From: Spirogloea muscicola
Lineage: Eukaryota > Streptophyta > Zygnematophyceae > Spirogloeales > Spirogloeaceae
Direction of reading: 5' to 3'
Length of the DNA stretch: 46,634 nt
NCBI GenBank assembly: GCA_009602725.1
Contig: WELB01000219.1
Location: 48,342-94,975, forward strand
Both the position numbers and the translations under genes were made by a program. Within the stretch, counting starts at the first letter, position 1; each line of letters opens with the position of its first letter. Below are positions 9,492 through 21,122 of this stretch, one piece after another. Below the pieces are notes generated by a model. That model was given only the letters and a program-made list of their open reading frames with translations, was not told the DNA's origin and made no database searches.

Positions 9492-12400
9492 TCATTCCCG
9501 TGACAGAAAGGATCGCGATTCTCCCGGTGTCACATCACTGCTCCCAAATCAGTGGCAGTAATTAGATTATGAACAGGGCAAATGTTGGCACTGAGGTACA
9601 GAATCAAATTGCAGTGTCAGTGTATCCCCTGTTGGATTGTTACAGCTTGAGTGCACATGGATTGACTAGTGTCTTTAACACCAAGGAGAATGGAAAAGAC
9701 TGGTTGTCATGTCTTTCTGAGACCATGCACTCAATGAGCAAAGAGATATTGCTTGCACAATTACCTATCAGGCGATTCGCCCTTGCTGATAAGTGTAATC
9801 TCGCGCTCTTTGATCTGTTGCCAGAAAGCAGAGAGTTGAGGGTTCATGCACTTCTCCTCCAGCCTTCTTACAAATCCATTATACTTCAGAGATCCCTGCA
9901 CCATCAAGCATTCCAACATAAGAACCTAGACCACCAGCAGACAGGGAGTGGTGCAGCCGGATCTGTCTTCACCACCCCGTGCATCTATTTCACAAACTGG
10001 CCATGAATCTAAAATGTCAAAAGCATCAGTAGAATCAAAAGCAGATTGAGCATTACTGTCGCTTCTGACAAAGAGGAGCCTGCTTGACTAAATAGCGTGT
10101 TGTTGGTGATGCTGTTATAAACACAGCTAGCTGCACAAAATTAAAATGTTGCACTTCACCAGAGTCAACGATGAGTATCTGAGACATGCATAAGCAGACC
10201 TCATGCATGACGCAGCCTTTGCGCAAGGCCACCAGACAATCCAACGCCTTCGCAAATGTATTCCCTTGGTGGGACGTGTCCAACATATTCTCAATGACCT
10301 TCTCCATCCCTGCCACAGCTGTGTCAACCCATTTGACTCCCTCTCGTCGAGCGAGCAAGGCTTGAAAGTCCTCTACAGGAGTCACTAAACCAACCTCATC
10401 CACTTCTCTGCTGGTCAGCTTTTAGGGAGATATTGGGCCATCTGTGACTGCACTCTCGTCCATTGTTGCACTTCCGCCGTCATCTGCCTTTTCCTCAGCC
10501 TCTATCACAGCCAGTTTCTCTCCCCAAGTTTTCCGAGGTTCCGCTTTCCCTTTCTGCGAAGTTGAACGAACCTGCTTCTCAGTTTCACGAGCAGCACAAG
10601 TAGGGAATGGACTACCAGATGTGACTAGGATTTCTGTGTACGCCATGCAGCTTAAGTCACATTATCTGCTATTACATAGCTTGCAAGTCCCATGGCAGCT
10701 TACCTTATCCAAATGAGTGAGCTGAAAATGTTGTTGAAATTTCTGCAGTGCGGGCGACTCAATGAGGTCCTTCTTTGGTGTAAGGAGTTGCTTCAGCTTC
10801 TCGTCTACTGGTGGAAGTTCAATCTCCTGCTTGAGTGCCCTCTTGTGCGCAGTAGCACAGAAATGCTAAAGCAAATGCAGGGGTTGAAAGACAACAAGAT
10901 CCATTCAGCAAGAGTAGTTTGGGCATAAATTCTAAGACACATCAGATGATCAGATTACTCAATGCCCAGAGAGGCATCTACAGGCTGAGAGGTCTAATCG
11001 ACTGACAGAAAAGTGTCAGAAAATCAATACATGCCTGAAGCTGCTAATGCAAGCCAAGACATCAAATAGCAAAACCAGGTCTGTTATTACAGCTGTAAAA
11101 CCATATCAATAGCAACTCAGGACTGACCTACTGGTCTTTGCGAGATACCTGGATAGCTGGATTGATGGTGTCTTCGGGCTTGTAAGACTCCTTCACGTTT
11201 GATGGCCCAAGGTCAAGCTTCCTCACCAAAGTCCGAGCAATTTCGAATTGCTCACTTGTGGGCTTCTTTTTCTCGTCAAAAGATGAAAAGGCAAACTCTC
11301 TGATGTCCTCCGAAAAAGGGAGGACATTGAAATGGAAGCAGTCTGGCTGCAGTTCAGTAAGAGGAGCATATGATCAACTTAAGCAGCAGAGTGCAGGTAC
11401 AAAAGGCTGGTGAAGGACTGGTGTCAAGGCAAGAACCAGCCCATTGACAGGTACTGTGCCCACATTGTCCATCTTGTACCCAAACAACTGTGACGGGCTC
11501 TTACCGTAAAATCGTCTTGCGCAACGTGGGGACTCAGAACACCGACGACGACCCTTGCGCCAATGCGGAACGCACATCTTACAATCGCCACTTTCTTGGC
11601 GGCAGCTAATGCCCTTGCAAGCGCCGAGATCGCGACAGTGGCTTTTTCATTGCCTGCTTCAGGAAGGAAGACATTGACATCCTTCATAAAGTTGTGCCTG
11701 CGAGAGCAAGGAAAGCTTATCATATCAGCAACACAAGCAAGAAAGGCTGCACTGTCTTTTGAATATGTAAAATGACTAGGACTTGCAGGCAGCTCATTTC
11801 TTATGCAACCGTGCATGAGAATGATGAATTTATTTCTCAAGCATCCCATTGTAGCAATGTGTAGCCTTCGCCACGTGAAGCTACGAGCAGACATTGGAAT
11901 CCATGACAAGAGCATGCTTAGAAGTATCAAAGTATCTAAAAACCTGGGCACATTGTGAGCTTCAGTGAAGCCAATGAGGCGCACTCCTTTGTCTGCTTTG
12001 AAGCGTAGCTGTGCCTCTTCAGTCGCTGAGATAGGAACGAGCTGATGGCCATAGCGGAACCCCTTGGTAATCTGATCCGGTGGGACTGTGACATCTGAAT
12101 TTGTAGTGCTCCTGTACTCTTTGGAGCCTTGAACAGCTCGGGTGGCTGCAGGATCGTCAGCAGGAGCTTTGTCTGAGTATCTGTGTAGAAAAGGAAACTT
12201 GGCAGCATATGTCTTCTTGTAGACGAAAACCTGCAAGTGCATGAGAACAGTCCAACAATCTTGAGTATCTCTTGAGGAAGTTGAGGTCGAGAGCGTCGCA
12301 GGAGGTCTTCTTGTAGGTCTTCTTGTAAGAAAGATGTGCTACTGCAAGAGCAGCCTCAATCATGACCGGAGTGATCTGAATAATAGGACATGTAACACTA

Positions 12401-14087
12401 GTCTACAGATGCTGTCACCTATGGCACGATACTACTGCATAACCCAAGCTTAACACCCAGATGAGCAAGCACTGCTTCAAGAAAAAAGAAATGAGCTTGC
12501 TTGGTCTGGGCAGAGAATTACCTTGATTGTCAAGCTAGGAGTTATTTCAAAGTCTCCCCTGAAAGTGGAACTTGGAGCGACCTTGGGTTGAATAGCTGCC
12601 AGAAGTGGCAAACCTTCCGATACAATCTCAAGCTTCCCATGAACATCACTGACCAGCTTCTGCAGGTGCTGCTCATTCTGTCCTGCTATTTTGCTGACTG
12701 TGGATGTCGGCATTGAACTCAGCATTACAACATCCAGCTTGATGCCCTGCTTCACAAGCTGCTCCCCAAGAATCTCCAGGTGCTCAGGGGAAGTCACTGG
12801 CGAGTCTCCAGTTGTGATGAGTACTATTTGCTTGTTGCCCTTTTTCACCTCTCCCAGCTTCTTGACCATCAGGTCAACAGCAACGAATAAAGCGTCGAGG
12901 TCTGCTCTAGAGTAGTCAAGGGCTACCTCGTAGTTGAGAACATAGATGTTGCACTCCATACAAACTTTCCAATCTATTTTGAAAGTGAATTGACAGTGCA
13001 ATTAAGCTGTGCTACTGCTTCTTTAATGTTGCAGCTCTCTGAAAACCTGACACTCTGTAAAATTGCTGCAGGAGTTCTCAGGATACAGTCAGCTGATGCC
13101 TTTCCCAGCTTTAGGCTGCTAATGCTGTTGAACGCCTCTAGGCTGACAACGTCCAGTTCACGGATGACAGCAACATGCTCATAGTCACCCCCAGTCTCAT
13201 CAAAAAGTTCGTTGTTTGTGTCTGTTGTCCAGTACGATACATCACAAAATCGTAGTTGTTGCTCTTGTTAGTCTCTAAGCGACAATGAGATTCACATTCT
13301 GCAAGGATAACTTGGGTATCACTTGGCATGTACGCATCGAAGTCGATGCTGATTGCTGAAGCTCTACTGACAAATCAGTTGCTCTGAAACACTGTAGAAG
13401 AACTCCGAGACACCACAAGTATGACGGGCACATGCTACATCATTGGTGCTAAATGTCTCACCGTTACCAAACGCCACAATGGCTACCTCGTCTCTCTGAT
13501 GAAACAACAGCTGCAGTGCAGGGAAACAACGCTAATTTGTGCTTGCCAGCATAATTTGACATGTAATTCTATCCCTTAGAATCGCTGGAACTCTGCATTA
13601 CAGTTAGTCAGGACCAATGAACGTTGAAGTGCCTGCACAAGCGGCGCAGTGCCCTCAACAATCACAACTGCGTATTGCTATACCTTCTGCTGAAAGAGCG
13701 AGGTAATGGCTTGCTTGGTGTCTTCAAAGAAGGTGTGCATGGAGGATCCGACATCCACCAGCACAACAAGGGACTCCTGATGGAACAGAGGCGACAGCAG
13801 GATAGATATAGCTGGAGCTTGGGTAGGGGACCCATGACGAGATGCCAGCTAGAATCGCCTCGACTAGGTTGCAGATAAAGCAAAGCCCCTAGCCTCAAGC
13901 TACCAGACGAACGCAGCAGCTCCAGCAGGCAATTGCAAGCTAGCTCAGTGATGCCACAAGCATTTGGCGTCACGGCCCGTCCCACTAATGCCCCACCAGG
14001 CGCAGCTCAACGGCGGCCATCGAGAACAAGCGGGGCGCAGGGTGGGCATGCGAGACGCGCGGGAGGGCGCACCTTGCTGCGGGCCAT
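9492..14087 (-). CDS. KU80: Ku80 / XRCC5, DNA end-binding subunit (13 exons)
   Basis: Forms the Ku70/Ku80 ring that binds double-strand break ends in non-homologous end joining and at telomeres. Exons: 14073-14087, 13684-13776, 13462-13510, 13087-13221, 12522-12904, 11944-12230, 11505-11697, 11149-11346, 10704-10865, 10472-10571, 10200-10405, 9765-9895, 9492-9540; phases close, 2001 nt, 666 aa (Arabidopsis about 680). The vWA-like N-terminus begins MARSK then LVVLVDVGSSMHTFFEDTK, with DEVAIVAFGN and later LVKQGIKLDVVMLSSMPTST. The Ku beta-barrel has KKTYAAKFPFLHRYSDKAP, KGFRYGHQLVPIS, VRLIGFTEAHNVPR and GNEKATVAISALARAL. The arm/C-terminal helical domain has VEDFQALLARREGVKWVD, KALDCLVALRKGC and a LSAFWQQIKEREITLIS helix. 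Odd points: a 15-nt first exon encoding only MARSK; the edge between 10405 and 10472 is least certain; the C-terminus stops early (see findings). Confidence 0.94.
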
Positions 14088-14224
14088 GGCGGGCCCGCGG
14101 GCGGGCGCGCAGGCGGCGCCGCGGGCCAGGGGGCCAAGCGCAGGTCCTCCTCAATAAGATCTCTGAATAAGAGAAAGACCTCTAGGAGACCAAGGACCTC
14201 GCCTCCCCCCGCACCCCCCTCTCA
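14088..14224. promoter_or_regulatory. short bidirectional promoter between KU80 and the FAM185A-like gene
   Basis: The two start codons lie 137 bp apart in opposite orientation, so this interval must hold both 5' leaders and the shared core promoter. It is GC-rich with a run of Pro/Gly-type triplets and no clear TATA box. Inference from layout only. Confidence 0.5.
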
Positions 14225-17200
14225 ATGGCGGCGGCTGCTCCTGCCGCGCGGCGGATGCTGGCGGCGTCCCTCCGCAGCGAAGGCTCCACAGGCTCGGCGG
14301 GCTGGGAGCCCGTCGCGTGCGGTCTCCGGGCCGCCTCGAGCTGCCGGGCCTTGTCGGCGTGGAGCGGCCAGACCTCCCACGAGTTCCCTGTGCCCGTGGG
14401 GTCGTCTGTCGCTGTGAGGCGCTTCTGCAGACCTCGCGATAGCGCGAGGAGTACCGTCTGACGATAGACCAAGCAACAGACCGCCCCCGTCTAGCCTGTA
14501 GGCAGTCTCCAGCTGCTTCTTCTTGCTGCTTAGGCTTCGGATTTAGCGATCAGGTCTTAAGTCCCAAGTACTCTGGCGCTGCGAGTTGGCAGATCAAGCT
14601 CGATCGCGACGGCTTGAGAGCCGATGTCGACGTACGCGTCAACGAAAGCCTCGAGACGATCCGCGCCGAGGTTTGAAGCTGCTCTGTGGCTTCAGCTCAA
14701 ATGTTGTTGCAGCATGTGAGCCACTCAATTAGTCTTCGCTTTCCGACGTCTTCAGCACGTCCGCATGCTGGTTGGCTGCCTTGCAGCCCCGCCCCGCTGG
14801 TGCGTAGATGATCTCCCTCTTTTCTAGATCACAACCGTAAGCCCCAGAATGCAATGCTGTCTGCAGTTGCAATGGGAACCAGGCACTGACCAGGACACGT
14901 GCGAGAGCTCTGTTGTGGCAACCCAGGACGCGTCCTCAGTGAGTAAGTGGCCCTTTCACTTGTTAGACAGAGGCAGCTCAGTAGCTTCTATTGATGAAGC
15001 GCACGTGATCTGTTTCTGAGCATTTGTGAGATGTGTTTATTCAGAAGTTCGCAACCTATTGCCTCTGCTGTTTGCGTCATGCAGCTATCGCTGTGCATGG
15101 ATCACCCGAGGAGTCAATTTTGGGGAAGCTCAAGAGAGTGGATGTCTGGATTCCAGAACGATGGGCGTCCGTCCAAGCATGCTCGCGGGGCAATGTAGCA
15201 ATCGAGAATGTGGTGAGTGCAATGTCCAATGTCCAGTGTCAGTTTTATGGTCCCTGTATCAGGTCATTAGGACCCAGTCAGTCTTGATTTGAACAAGGCT
15301 CTGACACTCTTGTACACTGATAAGAGGTTGTTAAGTGCTGCCTTTGCAGACTGAAGGTGCAACTGCGGTGGAGGTCCATGAACTAGGACATGTGGCCTTA
15401 GGCAAGCCTCGCACCTTGGTCACCAATCTTGACCCCCCCATCAAAACCGATGCACTTTCATAAAACTCGTTGCTTCTTGTTTGTCATGCAACCCGAGCTT
15501 GACTCAAGGTGATCTCTACATTAGTCTGCTCTTTGTGTGCCAATGGCATATTGTCAACTCTGGTCTCTTCTTACTTGTTCCACCTCTATCTTTGGGCGTG
15601 CAGGGAAAGTTCGAGGGGAGCATGTCAGTGTGCAGACAGAGGGAGGCCGCTTCACAGCCAGGCTGGTATTGAAGTCAGCATACTCGCCAGACTTGCCGTA
15701 ACTTTCTCATCTGTTCATCTGCAATAGCTGCTGATGACTTGCGTCGTAAAATCTGCTCAGCTAGATGCTCTTAGAGTTGTTACTTTCAGGATTGCCCCAA
15801 TGATGTATGAGTTCAACTTGATAGGTACAAGCACAGCTTGATGCTTGCACGCAAGGCGGGAGCATGGGCTTAGGGCGGATCCTGGGCAACAATGTTACAT
15901 TGGCCAGTGGGGGTGGCCACATTGACATCGGCACTGTGTATGCTCAGAGTACCTCATCCGACCACTTTAGTGTTCTCATGAGGCGCAGTCTGGAACATCT
16001 CTTGACAAAGTCATACATGTTGACACTGTCATCTTTACCAGCATGAACCATAATATCAGGGGCCACCATGTACACAATACACAGTGAAATCACTTCCAAA
16101 TGTAGCCTGGCAATGAAACCATAGTAGCATAATCATCACATTGTCTGCCATCGCAGGACTAAACATCGAGACACAAGGGGGAGATATATCAATTGAGACG
16201 TTCAGAGCTGATCAATCAGCTGTATGTCACCCAGCTCCGATCAGCCTACCCTGGAGTGCAGCGTCTGTCGTGTCTCGCTGATTGTGTCCCACTTGGAAAA
16301 CCTAACTTTGAGTACTACGGGAGGATTGCAATGTAAGGGTGCCATGAAGAAAGCCAGACTAAACTCAGGGCAAATGGGTTGGAGGTGTGCGATGCCAGAT
16401 GAGCTGTACTTTGATTCGCCCAAGATAAAGGCCACGTCGGTGTTGACAAAGATACGTCGGTGTTGACAAAGATGCTTGAAGGTGTTAACATTTTTGTGTA
16501 CTGCTTTTGCTCGGGCAGGTCCAGACTAACGGAGGAGCTATCAAGGTCGAAGGGCTAGATGGGTGTGCTTTTCTACCTGCTCAGCTCAAAATGCCTTCAG
16601 TGACACACTTTATATACAACTGCCAGTGAATGCTACCATTCTGGAGCAGCAAAGTAATCATCTAATATTGCCTGTCCGTTAATGCAATAGCAATGCAGAT
16701 CTCCAATCTGGGGGAGGTGATATCTTCCTCCAGCTCAATCAGCAAGCTGAGGAGGTACAAGCTCATGTAACCTTGTCGGTTGCTATGTGACTGTCATTCT
16801 CTGAGTCTGCTCAAGTAGTTCGAGGAAGTAGCTCAATCAGTGCGCCACGCGTTACACTAATTTACATGCTTGCAACAAGCAGGTGATTGTGTCATCTGGT
16901 GGTGGCAACATAACAGTGTACGTGCCTGCAAGTCTCGAAGCTGTGGTGATTAAGGTCAGAGACAGTGACATGTCCTCTGTAGACTGCTTTGCAGCAGACT
17001 GCGTTAAAAGTGTTCGTTGTAAACTCTGTATGTGCAAGTGACATCACCCGCCACACTTTGCGCTGTGCTCCGAGAGGGTGGTCTCCTGGCAAGCTAGCAA
17101 GCTCTCTTGTCGCGCCTGATTCGAGCAAGCTGAGTGTGGACTTGTGACATTCCTCTTTACTGAGATGTACAGGACATTTTACATGGGTCACAACAGGACT

Positions 17201-17568
17201 GCTTGAATATACAGCCAAAAATAACGGAGCCTCGAAGCTGCAACTGGACCTCATCAAGTCAGGAGGGTCGTTTGGCACAAGGAAACAAGGATTGGCAAGG
17301 TCATCTACTTGTTTTGAGGACATTGACAACCTTGTCTGGTTCCTTATCTAATGGCAAACAATGAGGCATGCCACTCCGTTGCTTCGATTACCACCTGCCT
17401 AGCTTGTGTGTGATGATTGAAGAATTGACACACGCTGTGGTTGCAGGCAAGTGTACATTGAAGCTCTCTGCTGGAGAGGGTACCATAGAAGTGAAGAGGC
17501 GAGGGTGGATGGATGCTTTGGTTGAACGGCTTGCACAGCCTCCAACAAGTCCGGCAAGTGCAGACTAA
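14225..17568 (+). CDS. FAM185A-like DUF4097 (adhesin-like beta-helix) protein
   Basis: Predicted right-handed beta-helix protein of unknown function, related to human FAM185A. The start codon at 14225 gives an Arg/Ala/Ser-rich first exon that looks like an organelle presequence. Later exons carry the repeating beta-strand motif with G-rich turns: about 15100-15210 (ILGKLKRVDVWIPERW), 15350-15418 (TEGATAVEVHELGHVALG), 15604-15665 (GEHVSVQTEGGRFTA), about 15850-15950 (NVTLASGGGHIDIGTVYA), about 16158-16225 (LNIETQGGDISIETF), about 16520-16561 (VQTNGGAIKVEGLDG), about 16700-16750 (LQSGGGDIFLQL), about 16883-16954 (VIVSSGGGNITVYVPASLEA), about 17212-17260 (KLQLDL), and the last exon 17447-17568 (GEGTIEVKRRGWMDAL, then a stop). 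The final GTIEV-RR-W block matches the family's own C-terminus. The first two or three exon borders (14451-14960) are not resolved. Shares its promoter with KU80; convergent with NOP10. Confidence 0.8.
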
Positions 17569-17845
17569 GGACAAAGACCATATGCCTCAAGCACCATGTC
17601 TAAACTCCAAATCTTAGCTGATGTGTGCAATAATGCTAAGAGCAAGCCTTGAGCAGGTATGGGTTGTGATATTTCAAGGATGAAAATCTCGTCAGAGGCA
17701 ACTGTGATTATATATATTGGTTAATGAAGACTGCAAACTAAAGCCTTCATTAATATTTGACATGTCAATCTCGCCTGGTCATGTCTAGCCCAAAGTCTGC
17801 TGTCCAAGAAATGTCCGTGAAATGCAGTAGTATAGCTCCCCGAGT

Positions 17846-18685
17846 CTAGTACTTGTGAGGTGGCTGCTGTGTAGGCAGGAGTTTAAATCGCCGCTTGCAG
17901 GTGATCCGCTGCTTGGAGAATTGGTCATGAGGAGAGAACCGTGCTGTAGCCAAGCAGAGAGGCAAACACCCTCAACCTCAGATACGTCCCGAATTTGCTT
18001 AATGACAAGTCACAGAGCTTGACTGGGCTTGACTGAATATTCGGATCATTATGCTTACTGCTCTGTGTCAAGCTTGCAAATTGCGGCACAAAGTGAGTGA
18101 CTCACCTGGGTGGGCAGACTGTGTGGGCTTGCCACTGGGGTCCACCTTCTGCACGCCGTTGAAAACGTGGAGAAATGTCAGCAGGATGCGGGTGAAGTAT
18201 GTAACAGTGAGATGGACAGGGTTGTGGACCAGTAGCGGAGTAGTGGATAGTTCGGGTTTCCAAGACTTGTGTCAGAGCTCCGACCCAGCCAGCACATTCG
18301 TTTGCGCTGAATGAAGTGGGTTTCGTCGCTGCGCAACTTCGCGAGATGAACGCACTGTGCCAGAAAGACATAACCCTAGCATCGGATCACCATCAGACAT
18401 GGCCATGCTGCGGCCGACAGTAAGCCCACGGTAAGAAGGAGGTAGGCAGGGTCGTGACGCCTGCACACGAAGTGTGAACGCAGCCCCATAGTCAAGACGG
18501 CGGTACTGGCCCCGTCATCCCGAGGACCCTGCGCTTGAAGCACGCTGTGGCGTTGAAGCTCGCCGGGTCCTGTGCCGAGCACCGCCGCAGTGTCGCCCTG
18601 GAAGCAGGCACCCAGTGCGGCCGCCACGGACCTTGAGCGTGTACACTTTGTCGCCGTCGTCGTTGATGTAGTACATGAGGTACAT
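17846..18685 (-). CDS. NOP10: NOP10, H/ACA ribonucleoprotein subunit 3
   Basis: Smallest core protein of H/ACA snoRNPs; it supports the pseudouridine synthase dyskerin/CBF5 in rRNA modification and telomerase RNA stability. Exons 18632-18685, 18106-18148, 17846-17943; phases close, 195 nt, 64 aa, the exact length of the human protein. The sequence reads [18 protein letters not shown], then [20 protein letters not shown], then [17 protein letters not shown] and a KY end. Matches the family from first to last residue. The 3' end faces the FAM185A-like gene (278 bp between stops). Confidence 0.96.
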
Positions 18686-18775
18686 CCCGGAGGCTGGCGG
18701 CGGCGGGGCGGCGGGCTCGCTGAGGGGGGGGTGCGCAGGCCCGCGGCGGCGGTGCGGAGATGGGGGGATGAGCGC

Positions 18776-19140
18776 TCCGCGCTAAAGCCCCAAACCCTTT
18801 GCACTCGATTGGCCGTGCAGCGCGGCCTTGACCCCTAGTTCATTCATTTTTGGGCTGGCTTTTCCAGCCCCTATCCTCAACGGGCGAGCACTTTCTTCTA
18901 GTTCACTCACGAAGTCGCCCAGCTGTGTCACTGTCACTGGTGGGTGATGGGGGGAAAAAGAAGAAAGCGCGGCCAGATTGAGGGGAAAAAGAGAGAAGCG
19001 CGGCCAGATTGACTGGTGGCTGGGAAAAGGCCAGCCCAAAGGAATGGACAAGGGGTAAAAGCGGTCCGCGCTAAAGCCCCCAATCCTTCGCACTCGGTCG
19101 CCGTGCGGCGGCCTTGACCCCTGGTTCACTTGTTATAAGT
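18776..19140. repeat. two direct copies of a CCGCGCTAAAGCCCC module with hairpin repeats between them
   Basis: Near-identical direct repeats at 18776-18850 and 19066-19140 (CCGCGCTAAAGCCCC, a CACTCG block, GCGGCCTTGACCCC, then GTTCA). Between them lie a hairpin-family core (18841-18905: GGGCTGGCTTTTCCAGCCCC followed by CGGGCGAGCACTTTC) and a second hairpin form (18999-19050: GGTGGCTGGGAAAAGGCCAG). No coding evidence. Confidence 0.65.
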
Positions 19141-20120
19141 CGCCCAGCTTCGATCATCAGGCTCATTCCTTGGTATCCCTTAGTAACACAACGACGACAG
19201 CCTGCCGCCGTGCAGCCAGTGCCCGCTTGCCTCCTCGCCGCTGCGGCGCCCCCGTGAGCTCCGCCATCGCCGCCGGCGGCGGCGGCGGCGGCGGCGATGG
19301 TTGACGCGAGGCCGGCCAGAGGCCGAGGCTCGAGGCCGGCGAGGCCGGCGCTGGCGCCACTGATTTTGGCGGCGGCTGCCTCCGGGTGACCAGAGCCCTT
19401 GGCACTGCCCGTGGCAGGCTCGCCCGTCGAGGCCTGGCCGGCGGCGGTCCTTCGCTGAGCCACCGCTGGCGGCCAAGGCGGCAGCCGGCCTGCAAACGCG
19501 CCTCCGCAGCTCCTTCTACTTACATGCGGCACCTCAACTTACCCTGGTGTACATGGCTCTCTCCAAGGACTTCCAATCAACGTGAAGAAGGATGGCGAGT
19601 GTGACATCAAAAGAAGTCAACATATAAAATTACGCTTCACAGAGGCGGTAGTCCATGGTCTTCCCATCCGTACCTGTTGCTTTCCGCTGCAGAGCCTGAC
19701 TTTTAGAGAGAGACTGACTGAGAAAATATCACATGGCTGCAGCACTGCCAGCAGCATATCGAATCGAAGGTGGATTTTTGACATCCTTGGGTACCAGCTT
19801 GGAAGATGCTGTTGGATCAGATGATGTGCAACTCGCACAAAGTTGCAAGTTAGGCAGGCCTTGCATTCATGGATATGTAGGGATGCATCAAAGGTCACTT
19901 GCTGCAGGAGGCTCGACTTTCGACCGAGCTGCACCTGAAGTGTTGGAGCTTCCTAATAGTCTTCCCATACTCTTTGGGCTGGTCTATCACAGCCTCCACC
20001 CTATATTAAGGAACCTTTCTCTGTATTGTAGGCCGACTGCTGCTATGCTGACCCGCTGTGTTAGTGTAACAACAGGTAGAAAGGGAGAAGCTCATCATGT
20101 GTATGCGGTTACGCCATGAA
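19141..20120. other. no confident gene; GC-rich island and an open frame of 128 codons
   Basis: 19180-19530 is a GC-rich, triplet-containing stretch that resembles the first exons of genes here, but no frame on either strand continues into recognisable exons. A plus-strand frame at 19733-20119 (128 codons from ATG) has ordinary composition (for example TSLGTSLEDAVGSDDVQLAQ) but matches no family I know. It could be a species-specific gene, a transposon remnant or chance. Confidence 0.2.
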
Positions 20121-20299
20121 GGTTGCTCATTGATGTTGAGATGTTAGACTGGCCCCCCCGGCCACCATTAGAGCTCGCCCCAGCTCTGCTGCTGAAGATA
20201 ACAACGACGACTGCCGACGACGACGTTTTGAGTGGCCATCAGTAATAGCCGCTTACTCTGCCACCAAGTGATTTGCGTTCTCCAACCGCTAAGCCTTGT

Positions 20300-20660
20300 C
20301 CCATGTCTTTTGGCTGGTCTCTTGCAGCCATCGCCCCTTTCAAAGGGCTTCCATTTCCATGAGAGAGGTGTTCCAGAAAGGGGGCTCGGCTTTCACTGGC
20401 CAGCCCAAGAGAAGGAAAGAGAGATAGAAAAAGAAACTACTCTTCCAATGGAAGGCAGATATGGCTGTGCGAGGCTGTCCTCACTCATAGCTCTTGAGTG
20501 GTCCATCCTACGCCAGTTCTGACATAGCGCTTTACGCCCCTCCGTCATTTGGCCCCTTCGAAACTCCTGTCAATGCTTTTCGGGCTGCCTTTTCACGGCC
20601 CTTGCCCCCATTGGGAGGGCCACTTCTTCTTTGTCCGAGGCCAGCCTAAGGGAATGTCAC
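20300..20660. repeat. degenerate hairpin-family repeats
   Basis: Diverged copies around 20308-20350 (TTTTGGCTGGTCTCTTGCAG), 20385-20410 (TCACTGGCCAGCCCAAGAGA) and 20576-20640 (GGGCTGCCTTTTCACGGCCC, then CATTGGGAGGGCCAC). The stems carry compensatory or near-compensatory changes. Confidence 0.5.
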
Positions 20661-20689
20661 ATGAAGGACCGACAAGCAAGTCGAGTCAG

Positions 20690-20985
20690 ACTGCTGTTCA
20701 GGCCAATATCTAGCCTAGCATCTCCGACCTGCGGCTGCTTAGCAGAGGTTACTGAGTGGTTCGTAGCTGCTTTGTTTCTCTGTGTGCTTGTTTTTCTTAG
20801 CGCTTCCCCTGGCCCCCCCTTTCTCGTACTCTGTTCGTTCTTTTTTGGGCTGGCTTTTCCAGCCCCTATTCTCAATGGGCGAGCACTTTCTTCAATATCT
20901 AGTGCCAAAGGATGGGGCTAGACAAAGAAGAAAGGCGCTTCTAGGAGTGGCCGGTGGCTGGGAGCGGCCAGCCCAGACAAAAGAA
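20690..20985 (+). repeat. extended copy (~210 bp) of the dispersed hairpin element plus a second hairpin
   Basis: 20690-20895 matches the reverse complement of 31900-32060 and 41100-41290: GCTTAGCAGAGGTTACTGAG, AGCTGCTTTGTTTCT, AGCGCTTCCCCTGGCCCCCC, GTACTCTGTTC, then the GGGCTGGCTTTTCCAGCCCC hairpin and ATGGGCGAGCACTTTCTTC. A second hairpin form (GGTGGCTGGGAGCGGCCAGCC) follows at 20950-20985. Confidence 0.7.
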
Positions 20986-21049
20986 ATGACGAAGTCCGAA
21001 GGGGCCAGGGAAATGCGCTAAAGCACACACAGAAGCAAGTAGCTACCTT

Positions 21050-21122
21050 AGACTCAATGTTGGTCATGTAGATCTTCAGATGTGCTTGCCATTGTACTTG
21101 GCCATTTGGCCTACATTTGTTT
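21050..21122 (+). mobile_element. 3' tail fragment of a non-LTR retrotransposon-like element
   Basis: The segment ATGTAGATCTTCAGATGTGC through GGCCATTTGGCCTACATTTG is close to the reverse complement of 26160-26225, which lies directly after a retrotransposon-like ORF relic. This copy therefore looks like a severely 5'-truncated insertion of the same element. Contains the palindrome GGCCATTTGGCC. Confidence 0.5.

Noticed and set aside
11424-11943. Continuation of the Ku80 frame beyond HNVPR and before HNFMKD
   Set aside because: A splice donor after CCCAG and an acceptor before CACAAC join the two halves exactly as in the family; the open reading between them is intron.
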